A DNA stretch of 64,000 nt from Sedimentitalea arenosa (GTDB taxonomy: Bacteria > Pseudomonadota > Alphaproteobacteria > Rhodobacterales > Rhodobacteraceae). The notes under the pieces are model-generated. The model did no database searches. It was not told where the DNA came from and worked only from the letters and a program-made list of their open reading frames with translations. The stretch is from contig NZ_JAELVR010000010.1 of assembly GCF_016428585.1 (NCBI RefSeq), positions 155,872 to 219,871 of the forward strand, read 5' to 3'. A program made the position numbers and the translations under genes. This document shows, piece by piece, positions 26,219 to 34,341 of this stretch (its first letter is position 1; the number at the start of each line of letters is the position of its first letter).

Positions 26219-26404
26219 TCACTCGAGCACGCGCGCCTCGTCGATCAACATCACCGGGATGCCATCGCGGATCGGAAAGGCGAGGTTTGCCGACCGCGAG
26301 ATCAATTCCTGTTTGTCCGCATCGTATTCCAGCGTCCGCTGGGTTTGCGGGCAGACCAGCGCCTCGAGCATGCGGCGGTCGAACTCGGGTGTGTCGGTAT
26401 TCAC
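26219..26404 (-). CDS. UPF0434/Trm112-like small protein
   Basis: 61 aa with the Trm112 pattern: [19 protein letters not shown], then [19 protein letters not shown]. Only one Cys remains of the zinc pairs seen in some family members, which is common in the bacterial UPF0434 group. Trm112 in eukaryotes activates methyltransferases; the bacterial role is not settled. It overlaps the Lon-domain gene upstream by four bases and is likely co-translated. Confidence 0.85.
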   Translation of the reverse strand: MNTDTPEFDRRMLEALVCPQTQRTLEYDADKQELISRSANLAFPIRDGIPVMLIDEARVLE

Positions 26405-27042
26405 TGCAGAATTTCCTCGCTGGCCCCGCCGCGCAGCGCGAACTCGATCAGGGTGACAAGGGTCTCGCGACGCGTCGTCAGCGAGGGCGCTTCGAGTAGC
26501 GCCTGCTTGTCCTCGGGATCGAAGTCCAGAAGCATCGACAGCGAATTGATCAGAAGCTCGTCATCGGCATCCTTGATCGAATCCCAATCGGTCGACAGGT
26601 CGCGGGCCGAGAAGAACCGGTCGAGCAGGTTCAGGAAGGAGTCACGGTCGAATTGGGGATCCCGCTCGGTCCGACCCAAGTCACGCGAGAACCCCTCCCA
26701 GCTGACTTCGCAGCGACGATAGGGGGTAAAACCCTCGACCTCTTTCAAGATGCGAAACCGCGATATGCCAGCCAGCGTGATCATGTAGCGCCCGTCTTCG
26801 GTTTCCGAGAACTGGGTGACGCGACCAGCGCACCCGATCGTATGCAGTGCCGTCTCTCGCCCCGGATAGGGGTTGGGCTGGACCATCCCAATCACCCGCT
26901 GCGGGGTCTTGAGCGCATCCTCCAGCATCTGCAGGTATCGCGGTTCAAACAGGTGCAAGGGCAACCGGGACCGTGGCAGCAACAGTGCCCCAGGCAACGG
27001 AAACACGGCGATCGTGTCGGGCAGGTCGGCGGCTTTTATCAT
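26401..27042 (-). CDS. stand-alone Lon protease substrate-binding (LAN) domain protein
   Basis: 213 aa. [30 protein letters not shown] is the N-terminal Lon domain signature; the phrase [19 protein letters not shown] follows. There is no ATPase or protease domain. Such single-domain proteins are widespread in Proteobacteria and their role is not firmly known. It lies between the thioredoxin co-chaperone gene (27 bases upstream) and the UPF0434 gene (4-base overlap), an arrangement common in Rhodobacterales. Confidence 0.88.
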   Translation of the reverse strand: MIKAADLPDTIAVFPLPGALLLPRSRLPLHLFEPRYLQMLEDALKTPQRVIGMVQPNPYPGRETALHTIGCAGRVTQFSETEDGRYMITLAGISRFRILKEVEGFTPYRRCEVSWEGFSRDLGRTERDPQFDRDSFLNLLDRFFSARDLSTDWDSIKDADDELLINSLSMLLDFDPEDKQALLEAPSLTTRRETLVTLIEFALRGGASEEILQ

Positions 27043-27069
27043 TGGACTAAGTCTAGCCCTGATATCGCG

Positions 27070-27990
27070 TTAGGCAAATATCATCGAAGACAGTTTTCGC
27101 CGTCCGTTCAGAACCACCGGATCGTTGGGCTTGAGAGCATCGAAAATGGTGAACAGCTGCGCCTTGGCGGCGCCGTCATTCCATTCGCGGTCGCGGCTGA
27201 AAATCTCCAGCAACTGGTCGACAGCCTCCTGCACCTTTCCCGAAGCATGCAGCGCCAGCGCGAGATCGAACCGGGCCTGAAGATCGGAGGGGTCGGCCTC
27301 GACAGCGGCCATCAGGTCGGCCACCGGGCCAGCGTCAGCCGCCTGTCGCGCCAGTTCCAGCTGCGCATGCGCCGCTTCCAGTTCGGCGCTACTGGAAATC
27401 TCGGCCGGGGCACCATTGAGGATCGCTTCGGCCTGGTCGAGATCATCCATCGCGATATGGGCCCGCACCAGACCGCCATAGGCGCCGGCATGGTTGGGGT
27501 CTTCGGCGAGGATCGCTGCGAAGGTCTGGGCCGCATCGACAGCGGCACCGTCCGTCAGCATCTCTTCGGCCGCCGCGACGGCGTCATTCAACGTGTCGGT
27601 CGGCGATTCGCCACCGGCGGCAGCGATCACCCGATCGATGAACGCCTTGACCTCGGAAGCGGGCAGCGCGCCCTGAAAGCCGTCAATGGGTTGGCCCTTG
27701 TGGAAGGCATAGACCGTCGGAATCGACTGGATCTGCAACTGGCCTGCAATCGTCTGGGCCTGGTCCACGTTGACCTTGACCATCTTGACCGCACCCTTTG
27801 CCGCCGTCACGGCCTGCTCCAGCATCGGGCCCAGAGTCTTGCAGGGACCGCACCAGGGCGCCCAGAAATCGACGATGATCGGGGTCGCCTGGGACGCCTC
27901 GACCACATCGGCCATGAACGTTGCTTCGGTTGTGTCCTTGATCAGGTCCGCGGGTGTCTCGGCGCCGGTCGACAGTTCAATCATTTTCAT
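27070..27990 (-). CDS. thioredoxin-domain co-chaperone, YbbN/CnoX-like
   Basis: 306 aa. An N-terminal thioredoxin fold (about 25-130) carries FWAPWCGPCKTLGP, the active CGPC motif. A tetratricopeptide-like C-terminal half follows (about 145-285, rich in Ala and Leu helices). This domain pair defines YbbN/CnoX, which protects proteins from oxidation and hands them to GroEL/DnaK. E. coli YbbN has lost the active cysteines, whereas this protein keeps both, as CnoX-type proteins of Caulobacter do. It heads a minus-strand run with the Lon-domain and UPF0434 genes. Confidence 0.88.
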   Translation of the reverse strand: MKMIELSTGAETPADLIKDTTEATFMADVVEASQATPIIVDFWAPWCGPCKTLGPMLEQAVTAAKGAVKMVKVNVDQAQTIAGQLQIQSIPTVYAFHKGQPIDGFQGALPASEVKAFIDRVIAAAGGESPTDTLNDAVAAAEEMLTDGAAVDAAQTFAAILAEDPNHAGAYGGLVRAHIAMDDLDQAEAILNGAPAEISSSAELEAAHAQLELARQAADAGPVADLMAAVEADPSDLQARFDLALALHASGKVQEAVDQLLEIFSRDREWNDGAAKAQLFTIFDALKPNDPVVLNGRRKLSSMIFA

Positions 27991-28085
27991 CTCTCCTTCG
28001 AGCTTGGCCTTCTATATGAAAGCTGTGGCCCGAGAAACCAAGGGGGCAGGAAACCTGCGCCCGATATTCGTTCCGCAACTGCGGC

Positions 28086-28874
28086 TCACAGATCGAACGT
28101 GGCCAGCACAGGGGCGTGGTCGCTGGGTTTTTCCCAGCCGCGCGCGTCGCGCAATACCCGGCTGGAATGCGCCGCGCCCGAGATGTCGGGTGTCGCCCAG
28201 ACATGATCCAGTCGGCGGCCCTTGTCAGCCGCCGACCAATCACGTGCCCGGTAGGACCACCAGCTGTAAAGCGGTCCCTCGGGGATGTCCTGCCGGGTGA
28301 CATCGACCCAGCCGCCCGCGTCCTGCGTTTCGGCGAGGTGCTCGACCTCGATGGGCGTGTGGCTCACCACCTTCAGGAGTTGCTTGTGACTCCAAACGTC
28401 ATCTTCTCGCGGCGCGATGTTCAGGTCGCCCACCAGAATCGCCTTTTCCGGCCGCTCACCATGGAACCGGTCGCGCATCGCAGTGAGATAGTCGAGCTTC
28501 TGGCCAAATTTCTCGTTCGCCTCGCGGTCGGGCACATCGCCGCCCGCCGGAACGTAGAAATTGTGAATGGTGACTCCATTCTCGAGCTGCCCGGCGATGT
28601 GGCGCGCATGGCCGAGCCCGGCGAAATCCTCCGATCCGACCTCGGTGATCGGCAGCCGCGACAGTATCGCGACGCCATTGTAGCCCTTCTGCCCGCGCGC
28701 GATCATATGCCGGTAGCCAAGCGCGGCGAATCCTTCGGTCGGAATCTTCTCGACCGGCGACTTGCACTCCTGCAGGCAGAGCACGTCCGGCGCCTCTTCC
28801 TGCAACAGTTTCAGCACGATGGGTTCGCGCAGCCGCACGGAATTGATGTTCCAGGTGGCAAGGGAAAAGGTCAT
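28086..28874 (-). CDS. xthA: exodeoxyribonuclease III (AP endonuclease)
   Basis: 262 aa. The family motifs appear in order: ATWNINSVRLR at the start, LCLQECKSP (catalytic Glu), YSWWSYRARDW, RLDHVWAT and PSDHAPVLATF at the end. The enzyme cuts DNA 5' of abasic sites and removes blocked 3' ends in base-excision repair. It is the next gene downstream on the same strand after the candidate sRNA terminator, so it probably uses its own promoter. Confidence 0.94.
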   Translation of the reverse strand: MTFSLATWNINSVRLREPIVLKLLQEEAPDVLCLQECKSPVEKIPTEGFAALGYRHMIARGQKGYNGVAILSRLPITEVGSEDFAGLGHARHIAGQLENGVTIHNFYVPAGGDVPDREANEKFGQKLDYLTAMRDRFHGERPEKAILVGDLNIAPREDDVWSHKQLLKVVSHTPIEVEHLAETQDAGGWVDVTRQDIPEGPLYSWWSYRARDWSAADKGRRLDHVWATPDISGAAHSSRVLRDARGWEKPSDHAPVLATFDL

Positions 28875-28947
28875 GCGCGTATGGCTCCGATTTGAGATCG
28901 CACAAACCTATCTGCGCCCCGGCGCGGCCTCAACCCGACGCTCATAC

Positions 28948-28976
28948 AAAAAAAGACCGGGCACAATGGCCCGGTC
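28948..28976 (-). terminator. strong Rho-independent terminator
   Basis: On the minus strand GACCGGGC (28976-28969) pairs perfectly with GCCCGGTC (28962-28955) around a 6-base loop and is followed by seven U residues (28954-28948). It lies 140 bases after the response-regulator stop. It could end that mRNA, a separate small RNA, or both. Confidence 0.9.
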
Positions 28977-29022
28977 CAGTCCAACAGGGAGGTGTATGTC
29001 ATGACCCGGACATACGCGGGTT
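28948..29022 (-). ncRNA. candidate FNR-controlled small RNA with an exposed CCUCCC motif
   Basis: About 75 nt. The predicted RNA has a 7-bp stem (29015-29009 with 29000-28994), a single-stranded stretch containing CCUCCC (28992-28987), and the terminator hairpin with U7. A perfect FNR-type box (29057-29070) is centred about 41 bases upstream of the assumed start, the spacing of FNR-activated promoters; a weak TAGACA could be the -10 element. CCUCCC is complementary to ribosome-binding sites. The start point is inferred, and the region could instead be the 3' end of the response-regulator mRNA. Confidence 0.4.
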
Positions 29023-29056
29023 GAGTTATGTCTAAAGACGCATCGAGAATGGCGCT

Positions 29057-29070
29057 TTGATCTGAATCAA
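29057..29070. promoter_or_regulatory. perfect FNR/FnrL-type binding site
   Basis: TTGATCTGAATCAA matches the FNR consensus TTGAT-N4-ATCAA at all ten conserved positions and is a clean palindrome. It lies 46 bases after the response-regulator stop and 183 bases before xthA. In Rhodobacteraceae this motif is bound by FnrL or related oxygen- and NO-responsive regulators. Confidence 0.65.
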
Positions 29071-29115
29071 CTTTTTCAACCGTAACGTGTGCGACTTAAC
29101 ATGTAAATGACCGAC

Positions 29116-29802
29116 TTACGCCACCAGCCGATATCCGCCTGATTCCGTCACCAGCAAGCGCGCGTTCGACGGGTCCGGTTCGATCTTCTGGCGCAGGCGA
29201 TAGATGTGGGTTTCAAGCGTGTGGGTCGTAACACCTGCATTGTAGCCCCAAACCTCGTGCAGCAGCACGTCGCGCGCCACCACGCCGTCGGTCGAGCGGT
29301 AGAGGAACTTGAGGATGTTGGTTTCCTTCTCGGTGAGTCGGATCTTGCGGTCATCCTCGGTGATCAACATCTTCATCGACGGCTTGAAAGTGTAGGGCCC
29401 GAGCGTAAAGACGGCATCCTCGGACTGTTCATGCTGGCGCAGTTGGGCACGGATTCGCGCCAGAAGTACCGGGAACTTGAACGGCTTGGTCACATAGTCA
29501 TTGGCCCCGGCATCCAGACCCAGGATCGTATCGGCATCGCTGTCATGGCCGGTCAGCATCAGGATCGGTGCCTTGACCCCCTGCTTGCGCATCAGACGGC
29601 AAAGCTCGCGTCCGTCCGTGTCAGGCAGGCCCACGTCCAGAATGATGAGATCGTAGAGCGCCTCTTTCGCGCGCTCCATCGCGCCCTGCCCGTCGCCGGC
29701 TTCGAACACGTCGAAATCCTCGGTCATCAGCAGTTGCTCGCTGAGCGCCTCGCGCAGGTCCTCGTCATCGTCCACCAGTAGCAGTTTCTTCAATTGAGCC
29801 AT
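29116..29802 (-). CDS. OmpR-family response regulator, CenR-like
   Basis: 228 aa from MAQLKKLLLVDDDEDL; the frame continues upstream but only as a shadow. The receiver domain (1-120) has the acidic pocket VDDDED, phospho-acceptor Asp in IILDVGLPD (about residue 54), and the conserved Lys in VTKPFK. The C-terminal winged helix contains LLHEVWGYNAGVTTHTLETH. This closing region matches what is known of CenR, an essential envelope regulator in Caulobacter and Rhodobacter, but that identity rests on memory of the family. No histidine kinase gene is adjacent. Confidence 0.88.
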   Translation of the reverse strand: MAQLKKLLLVDDDEDLREALSEQLLMTEDFDVFEAGDGQGAMERAKEALYDLIILDVGLPDTDGRELCRLMRKQGVKAPILMLTGHDSDADTILGLDAGANDYVTKPFKFPVLLARIRAQLRQHEQSEDAVFTLGPYTFKPSMKMLITEDDRKIRLTEKETNILKFLYRSTDGVVARDVLLHEVWGYNAGVTTHTLETHIYRLRQKIEPDPSNARLLVTESGGYRLVA

Positions 29803-29962
29803 GCCGAACCTCCTGTCTTTCGATATCGAAATGTGCGCCGACACGCGCCGCGGCAAGAAATGCTGCACCGGTTCACGCTGTCGTGTCCGCCAAGGGGGAA
29901 TTGTTTCACATTCCGGCGATCTGCGCTTAGGTAATGGGCGACATTTGACAGGACCCTCCGCC

Positions 29963-31054
29963 ATGAGCCTCGCGCCCGATATCTCCGAACTGATCGCCCG
30001 CGCCCGGGCAGACCTGCGCATGGGTCTGCCAGTGGTGATCCGCGCGGGCGAGCGCGCGATAATTACCTGTGCCGCCGAAACGGTGACCGAGGATCGGCTG
30101 CGCGATCTGCGCGCCTTGGACGAAACACCGGTCGTGACGATCACCGCGCGGCGGGCCCAGACGCTGAAGGCCCGCGCCTACGACGGAGACCTCGCGCGGA
30201 TCGTCATGCCATCGGATGCCACCCCCGGCTGGCTGCGCTCGGTCGCGGACCCTGCGGACGATTTGCGCGCACCGATGAAGGGGCCGATGACCACGCAACG
30301 CGATGGAACGGCCGACCTGCATCGTACCGCGTTGGCGCTCGTCAAGGCTGCGCACCTTCTGCCCGCCGCCGTAGCCGTCCCCTTGGCCGACCCCTCCGCC
30401 TTCGTCGCCGCAAATGGCCTGACCGCCATCGACCAGGACGCGGTGAGCGAAATCCTTGGCCGAAACAGCCCCCTGCACGAGGTCGTCAGTGCCCGCTTGC
30501 CGATGGAGGTCTCGGAGGCCGGACGTCTGCACGTTTTCCGCCCCGAAGACGGCGGCGAGGAGCACTACGCAATCGAGATCGGCAGGCCCAACCGGGCGGC
30601 ACCCGTCCTCGCCCGGTTGCATTCCGCCTGTTTCACCGGCGACCTGATGGGCAGCCTGAAATGCGATTGCGGCCCGCAGCTCCGCGCCGCCCTTGCCCAG
30701 ATGGGAGCCGAGGGCGCGGGCGTTCTGCTCTATCTCAATCAGGAAGGGCGCGGGATCGGCCTTGCCAACAAGATGCGTGCCTACAGCCTGCAGGATCAGG
30801 GTTTCGATACGGTCGAGGCGAACCACCGGCTGGGCTTCGAGGATGACGAACGCGACTTTCGCATCGGCTCGGACCTGCTGAAAACACTCGGGTTTTCCGC
30901 CGTCCGGCTGCTGACCAACAATCCCGCAAAGATCGCGATGATGGAACAGACCGGCATCCGCGTCGCCGAACGGGTTCCGCTGCGGGTCGGCGAGACCGCG
31001 CACAACACCGGCTATCTCGCCACCAAGGCCGCAAAATCCGGTCATCTCCTGTGA
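29963..31054 (+). CDS. ribA: GTP cyclohydrolase II with N-terminal extension
   Basis: 363 aa from MSLAPDISELIARARADL. The C-terminal 200 residues are the GTP cyclohydrolase II domain: zinc ligands in HSACFTGDLMGSLKCDCG, LNQEGRGIGLANKMRAYSLQ and DTVEANHRLGF. It opens GTP to the first riboflavin precursor. The N-terminal 150 residues do not look like an active DHBP synthase (RibB) and form the extension often present in alphaproteobacterial proteins. Its stop overlaps the next gene's GTG, so the pair is probably co-translated. It is divergent from the CenR-like gene. Confidence 0.92.
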   Translation: MSLAPDISELIARARADLRMGLPVVIRAGERAIITCAAETVTEDRLRDLRALDETPVVTITARRAQTLKARAYDGDLARIVMPSDATPGWLRSVADPADDLRAPMKGPMTTQRDGTADLHRTALALVKAAHLLPAAVAVPLADPSAFVAANGLTAIDQDAVSEILGRNSPLHEVVSARLPMEVSEAGRLHVFRPEDGGEEHYAIEIGRPNRAAPVLARLHSACFTGDLMGSLKCDCGPQLRAALAQMGAEGAGVLLYLNQEGRGIGLANKMRAYSLQDQGFDTVEANHRLGFEDDERDFRIGSDLLKTLGFSAVRLLTNNPAKIAMMEQTGIRVAERVPLRVGETAHNTGYLATKAAKSGHLL

Positions 31055-31563
31055 ATCCGCAGGATCTGGTGCTGACCCGCCGCGGCCTGCGCTGGCGCGG
31101 GCAAATCCTTCCCTGCACGATCGGTCGCGGCGGCATCGCTCTACACAAACGCGAAGGCGACGGCGCGACTCCGGCCGGAACGCACCGGGTCACCGGCCTG
31201 CTCTACCGAGCCGACAGAATGCCCCGGCCCGCGCCCTGGGCGCGCGCGATCGGGCCGCGCGATCTCTGGTCCGACGATCCCGAAGATCCGGCCTACAACA
31301 GGCAGGTTCGCGCCCCGCACGGATACAACCACGAATCCCTGCGCCGTGCCGATCCGCTCTACGACCTCGTGCTGCTGACCGACTGGAACACGGAACCGGC
31401 CCGTCCGGGTCACGGATCGGCGATCTTCCTGCACCAGTGGCGCCGGCCCGGCGCCCCCACGGAAGGATGCATCGCCTTCGCGCGCGCAGACATCCGACGG
31501 ATCGCGACCGCAATCGCTCCCGGCACCCGCCTGATCGTGCCTGCCGCGCCGTTCTGGTCCTGA
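31051..31563 (+). CDS. L,D-transpeptidase (YkuD-fold) protein
   Basis: 170 aa, GTG start overlapping the ribA stop as GTGA. The catalytic motif is visible: His in IFLHQWRRPG and, 10 residues later, the nucleophile Cys in PTEGCIAF (the family's S/T-x-G-C). The rest reads as one YkuD domain, RYNHESLRRADPLYDLVLLTD included in part. Such enzymes cross-link peptidoglycan or attach lipoproteins to it. No signal peptide is seen, which is odd for a periplasmic enzyme, so export by another route or a cytoplasmic role is open. Confidence 0.84.
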   Translation: MNPQDLVLTRRGLRWRGQILPCTIGRGGIALHKREGDGATPAGTHRVTGLLYRADRMPRPAPWARAIGPRDLWSDDPEDPAYNRQVRAPHGYNHESLRRADPLYDLVLLTDWNTEPARPGHGSAIFLHQWRRPGAPTEGCIAFARADIRRIATAIAPGTRLIVPAAPFWS

Positions 31564-31582
31564 TTGCCCGGGTCTCGGCGGA

Positions 31583-32236
31583 TCAGCCCGTGACCCGTTC
31601 ACCGAAGATTGCCGAGCCGACCCGCACATGGGTCGCGCCGAGCGCGATGGCGGTCTCGAAATCCCCACTCATTCCCATCGACAGGCCCGTAAGCCCGTTG
31701 CGCGCGGCGATTTTGCCCAGCAGCGCGAAATGCAACGCGGGTTCCTCTTCGATCGGCGGGATGCACATCAATCCGCGCACCGGCAGGTCCAGCGCGCGGC
31801 ACTCGGCCACGAAAGCGTCGGCGTCGGTTGGCAGAACTCCCGCCTTCTGCGGCTCTTCGCCAGTATTGACCTGAATGAAAAGATCGGGACAGGCGCCCCG
31901 TTCCTGCGCCAGCCGCGCCAGGGTTTTGGCCAGTTTCGGGCGGTCGAGCGTGTGGATCGCGTCGCACAACTCCACTGCCTGACGCGCCTTGTTTGTCTGG
32001 AGCGGGCCGATCAGGTGCAGTTCGATGCCGTCGAACCGCTCGCGGAACTCGGGCCATTTGCCCGCCGCTTCCTGCACCCGGTTCTCGCCGAAGCAGCGAT
32101 GCCCCTGCTCCAGAACGGCCTCGACACGCTCGTTCGGCTGCACCTTGGACACCGCGATGAGGTGCACGCCTCCGGCGGACCGCCCGGCCTCTGCCTCGGC
32201 TTTCGCGATGCGGGTCTTGATATCGTCCAGCGCCAT
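31583..32236 (-). CDS. YggS/PROSC family PLP-homeostasis protein
   Basis: 217 aa from MALDDIKTRIAKAEAEAG; the open frame upstream is not conserved. It is a single alanine-racemase-like barrel: PLP Lys in IAVSKVQPNERVEAV, then CFGENRVQEAAGKW, HLIGPLQTNKARQAVEL, and GMSGDFETAIALGATHVRVG near the end. YggS proteins bind PLP without catalysing a reaction and buffer vitamin B6 pools. It is convergent with the L,D-transpeptidase gene (19-base gap) and downstream of the porin terminator. Confidence 0.92.
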   Translation of the reverse strand: MALDDIKTRIAKAEAEAGRSAGGVHLIAVSKVQPNERVEAVLEQGHRCFGENRVQEAAGKWPEFRERFDGIELHLIGPLQTNKARQAVELCDAIHTLDRPKLAKTLARLAQERGACPDLFIQVNTGEEPQKAGVLPTDADAFVAECRALDLPVRGLMCIPPIEEEPALHFALLGKIAARNGLTGLSMGMSGDFETAIALGATHVRVGSAIFGERVTG

Positions 32237-32284
32237 GTCCGCCTCCCGTTTCATCCGGGGGCAGAAGAACACCAGTTGGCGGCA

Positions 32285-32315
32285 AAAGAAAAGGGCGGGC
32301 CCGAAAGGCCCGCCC
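32285..32315 (-). terminator. Rho-independent terminator after the porin gene
   Basis: On the minus strand GGGCGGGCC (32315-32307) pairs perfectly with GGCCCGCCC (32301-32293) around a 5-base loop and runs into TTTTCTTTT. It lies 24 bases after the porin stop, as expected for a highly expressed monocistronic gene. Confidence 0.93.
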
Positions 32316-32339
32316 GAATTTCAGGTCAGGTGGTTCAGC

Positions 32340-33503
32340 TTAGAAGCTGAAGTACACACCAGCCTGGAACTGCTTCTGGTCCTGACGGCTTGCTGCGGCC
32401 AGGTTGTTTTCGGAGTCGACATAACCAGCAACGAAGGTTGCGCCGCCGCCCAGGTCATACTCGTAGTTGATGCCCCAGGAAGTGCCGTCCGAACCCAGAT
32501 CGACCGGGTTGCCACCAACGGTGACGGTCTTGTTGGAAGACGCATCGGTCACCCAGATCAGCAGGTTGCTGGCTGCGCCGATGTCCATGTTGCCTTCCAG
32601 CGACCAGGCTTTGGTCTGGGTGCTTTCACCGTAAGCGATCTTTGCACCGAACTGGCCGAAGTCAGCGCCAGCTGCCAGGAAGTACAGGTCGTTCAGGTCA
32701 TCGCCACCGACGACGATGCCGTCGCTGGAGTCCTGATATGCACCGGTCACATAGTAGTCACCGAAGCTGTAGGTCGCCATCAGGCCCAGGCGGGATTCGC
32801 CGGGAACGGTAACGCCAACAACCGGGTCAAAGCTGGCCAGATCGTCATTGTCTTCGCTGTAGGAGATGTGACCGGTGAAGCCGCCAACGGTGTAGATGGC
32901 TTCGACGCCGTTCACGCCCTGACCGTCGGAGCTGTACGCGTCCCAACCGACGTTCTTCAGCACGAGGCTGTTGAAGCCCATGCCGTCGATACCGGTGCCA
33001 GCCGAGCGAGTGCCGGTGGTGTAGAGACCGGGTGCGTTTTCAACCGCGCCGATGATGTTGCCGACGTTGACAGCCAGGCCACCGAAGGTCACGCCGAAAC
33101 GTGCGCCGTTGAAGCCGTTGTCATTCGGACGGGTCACGATCGGCAGGCCGGGGCCGCCGGGGTTCGCCGGGTTCTGCTGCAGAACCAGGTCACCAGCTGC
33201 GTCGCGGAGAAGAACGGCGCCGCCATTGCTCTGGGGCGAGTTGTCACGGCTTTCGGCCTGCATGCGAACGCGAGCGTTGAAGCCAACACCACCGTCGGTT
33301 TCGGTCGACATGTCAACCTGCAGACGCAGACGCGACGTGATGGTCATGTCCGACACACCGTTGTAGTTGGGGTCGTTCACGTCGGTGGAGTTCAGGTCGT
33401 TGTAGTCCAAGCCGAAACGGCCATAGCCGCTCAGGCGAACGTCTGCTGCTGCCATGCTGCCAAGAGCGACCAGCGCAGTCGTTGCGAAGAGAACCTTTTT
33501 CAT
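32340..33503 (-). CDS. alphaproteobacterial general porin
   Basis: 387 aa from MKKVLFATTALVALGSMAAA, a typical signal peptide cleaved before DVRLSGYGRFG. Alternating beta-strand segments such as ITSRLRLQVDMST and GFNARVRMQAESR run through the protein. It ends in a terminal Phe (QAGVYFSF), the usual outer-membrane assembly signal. This fits the Rhodobacter-type trimeric porins that admit small solutes. The gene stands alone with its own terminator and a leader stem-loop. Codon use and length fit a highly expressed surface protein. Confidence 0.93.
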   Translation of the reverse strand: MKKVLFATTALVALGSMAAADVRLSGYGRFGLDYNDLNSTDVNDPNYNGVSDMTITSRLRLQVDMSTETDGGVGFNARVRMQAESRDNSPQSNGGAVLLRDAAGDLVLQQNPANPGGPGLPIVTRPNDNGFNGARFGVTFGGLAVNVGNIIGAVENAPGLYTTGTRSAGTGIDGMGFNSLVLKNVGWDAYSSDGQGVNGVEAIYTVGGFTGHISYSEDNDDLASFDPVVGVTVPGESRLGLMATYSFGDYYVTGAYQDSSDGIVVGGDDLNDLYFLAAGADFGQFGAKIAYGESTQTKAWSLEGNMDIGAASNLLIWVTDASSNKTVTVGGNPVDLGSDGTSWGINYEYDLGGGATFVAGYVDSENNLAAASRQDQKQFQAGVYFSF

Positions 33504-33525
33504 AGTTTTTCCCTCGGTTTTCGAA

Positions 33526-33562
33526 ACATACGCCCAAACCGGGGAATCCGGCGTGGGTATGT
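33526..33562 (-). promoter_or_regulatory. stem-loop in the porin mRNA leader
   Basis: ACATACGCCCA (33526-33536) pairs with TGGGTATGT (33554-33562) with one bulged G, enclosing a second short CCGG/CCGG stem. It lies 23 bases before the porin ATG on the minus strand. It could stabilise the mRNA or be an sRNA target. Function is not shown. Confidence 0.4.
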
Positions 33563-33764
33563 CAGGGGTTTCGCTCTTTAGGGGTCGTTTTGGCAAGCGT
33601 TCGAAGTCAACCGCCGGCAAAGTCGTCCGAATTGGTGCAGCTTTGCCACAGTGCCCGCGACGTCACCCGGGCAGGAGGCGACGCACCGGGTTTCCGGACT
33701 AAAGCCTTGCTCCGCCTTGTATGCTTGGATAGGAAACGAAACAGACCATTTTCGGGATTGGACA

Positions 33765-34271
33765 ATGACGCTGCACATGGCCCTCAGGGTGACACTGGCC
33801 GCCGCCACCTGCCTGGCCCTGACCGCCTGCGGAAGCGGGCGCTCCACCACGGGTGCGGGTGTCGATAGCCCGCCGGCGTCGAGCTTTGAAAGCCAGAACC
33901 GGGATACCGCCGGTTTCACCAGCGCGGGCGGCTCGACCATCTGGGACATCTTCGGGCCCAGCACGATCGACCAGACTGTCAACGTCAACCGCTACCTCTG
34001 GGCCGCCTCGCTCGAGGTGCTGAGTTTCCTGCCGGTCACCACGGTCGATCCCTTCACCGGCGTCATCATCACCGACTATGGCACCCCGCCCGGTGGCGGG
34101 CGGTCGTATCGCGCCACGGTCCACATCAAGGATCCGGCGCTGGATGCGCGCTCGCTCAAGCTGGCGTTGCAGACGCGTGGCGGCCCGGTCAGCGCGGCCA
34201 CCACCCGCGCGGTCGAGGACGCGATCCTGTCGCGGGCCCGCCAGTTGCGCGTGCAGGACAGCCGCATCTAG
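33765..34271 (+). CDS. DUF3576 family lipoprotein
   Basis: 168 aa from [20 protein letters not shown], whose lipobox LTACGSG predicts lipid attachment at Cys. The mature part has [20 protein letters not shown] and [20 protein letters not shown], the pattern of DUF3576, found upstream of leuS in many Rhodobacterales and Rhizobiales. Its molecular role is unknown; an envelope function is suggested by the lipoprotein signal and by lptE nearby. leuS begins 70 bases downstream on the same strand. Confidence 0.86.
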   Translation: MTLHMALRVTLAAATCLALTACGSGRSTTGAGVDSPPASSFESQNRDTAGFTSAGGSTIWDIFGPSTIDQTVNVNRYLWAASLEVLSFLPVTTVDPFTGVIITDYGTPPGGGRSYRATVHIKDPALDARSLKLALQTRGGPVSAATTRAVEDAILSRARQLRVQDSRI

Positions 34272-34341
34272 CGCCCAGCCACCATTCCCTCTATTACAGC
34301 GCCGGGTTCATCCCGGCGTTTTCAGTCAAAGGACCGCTTTC

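Noticed and set aside
29001..29024. Plus-strand leader peptide (MTRTYAG) after GGGAGG
   Set aside because: Too short, with no attenuator downstream on that strand; the minus-strand terminator and FNR box explain the region better.
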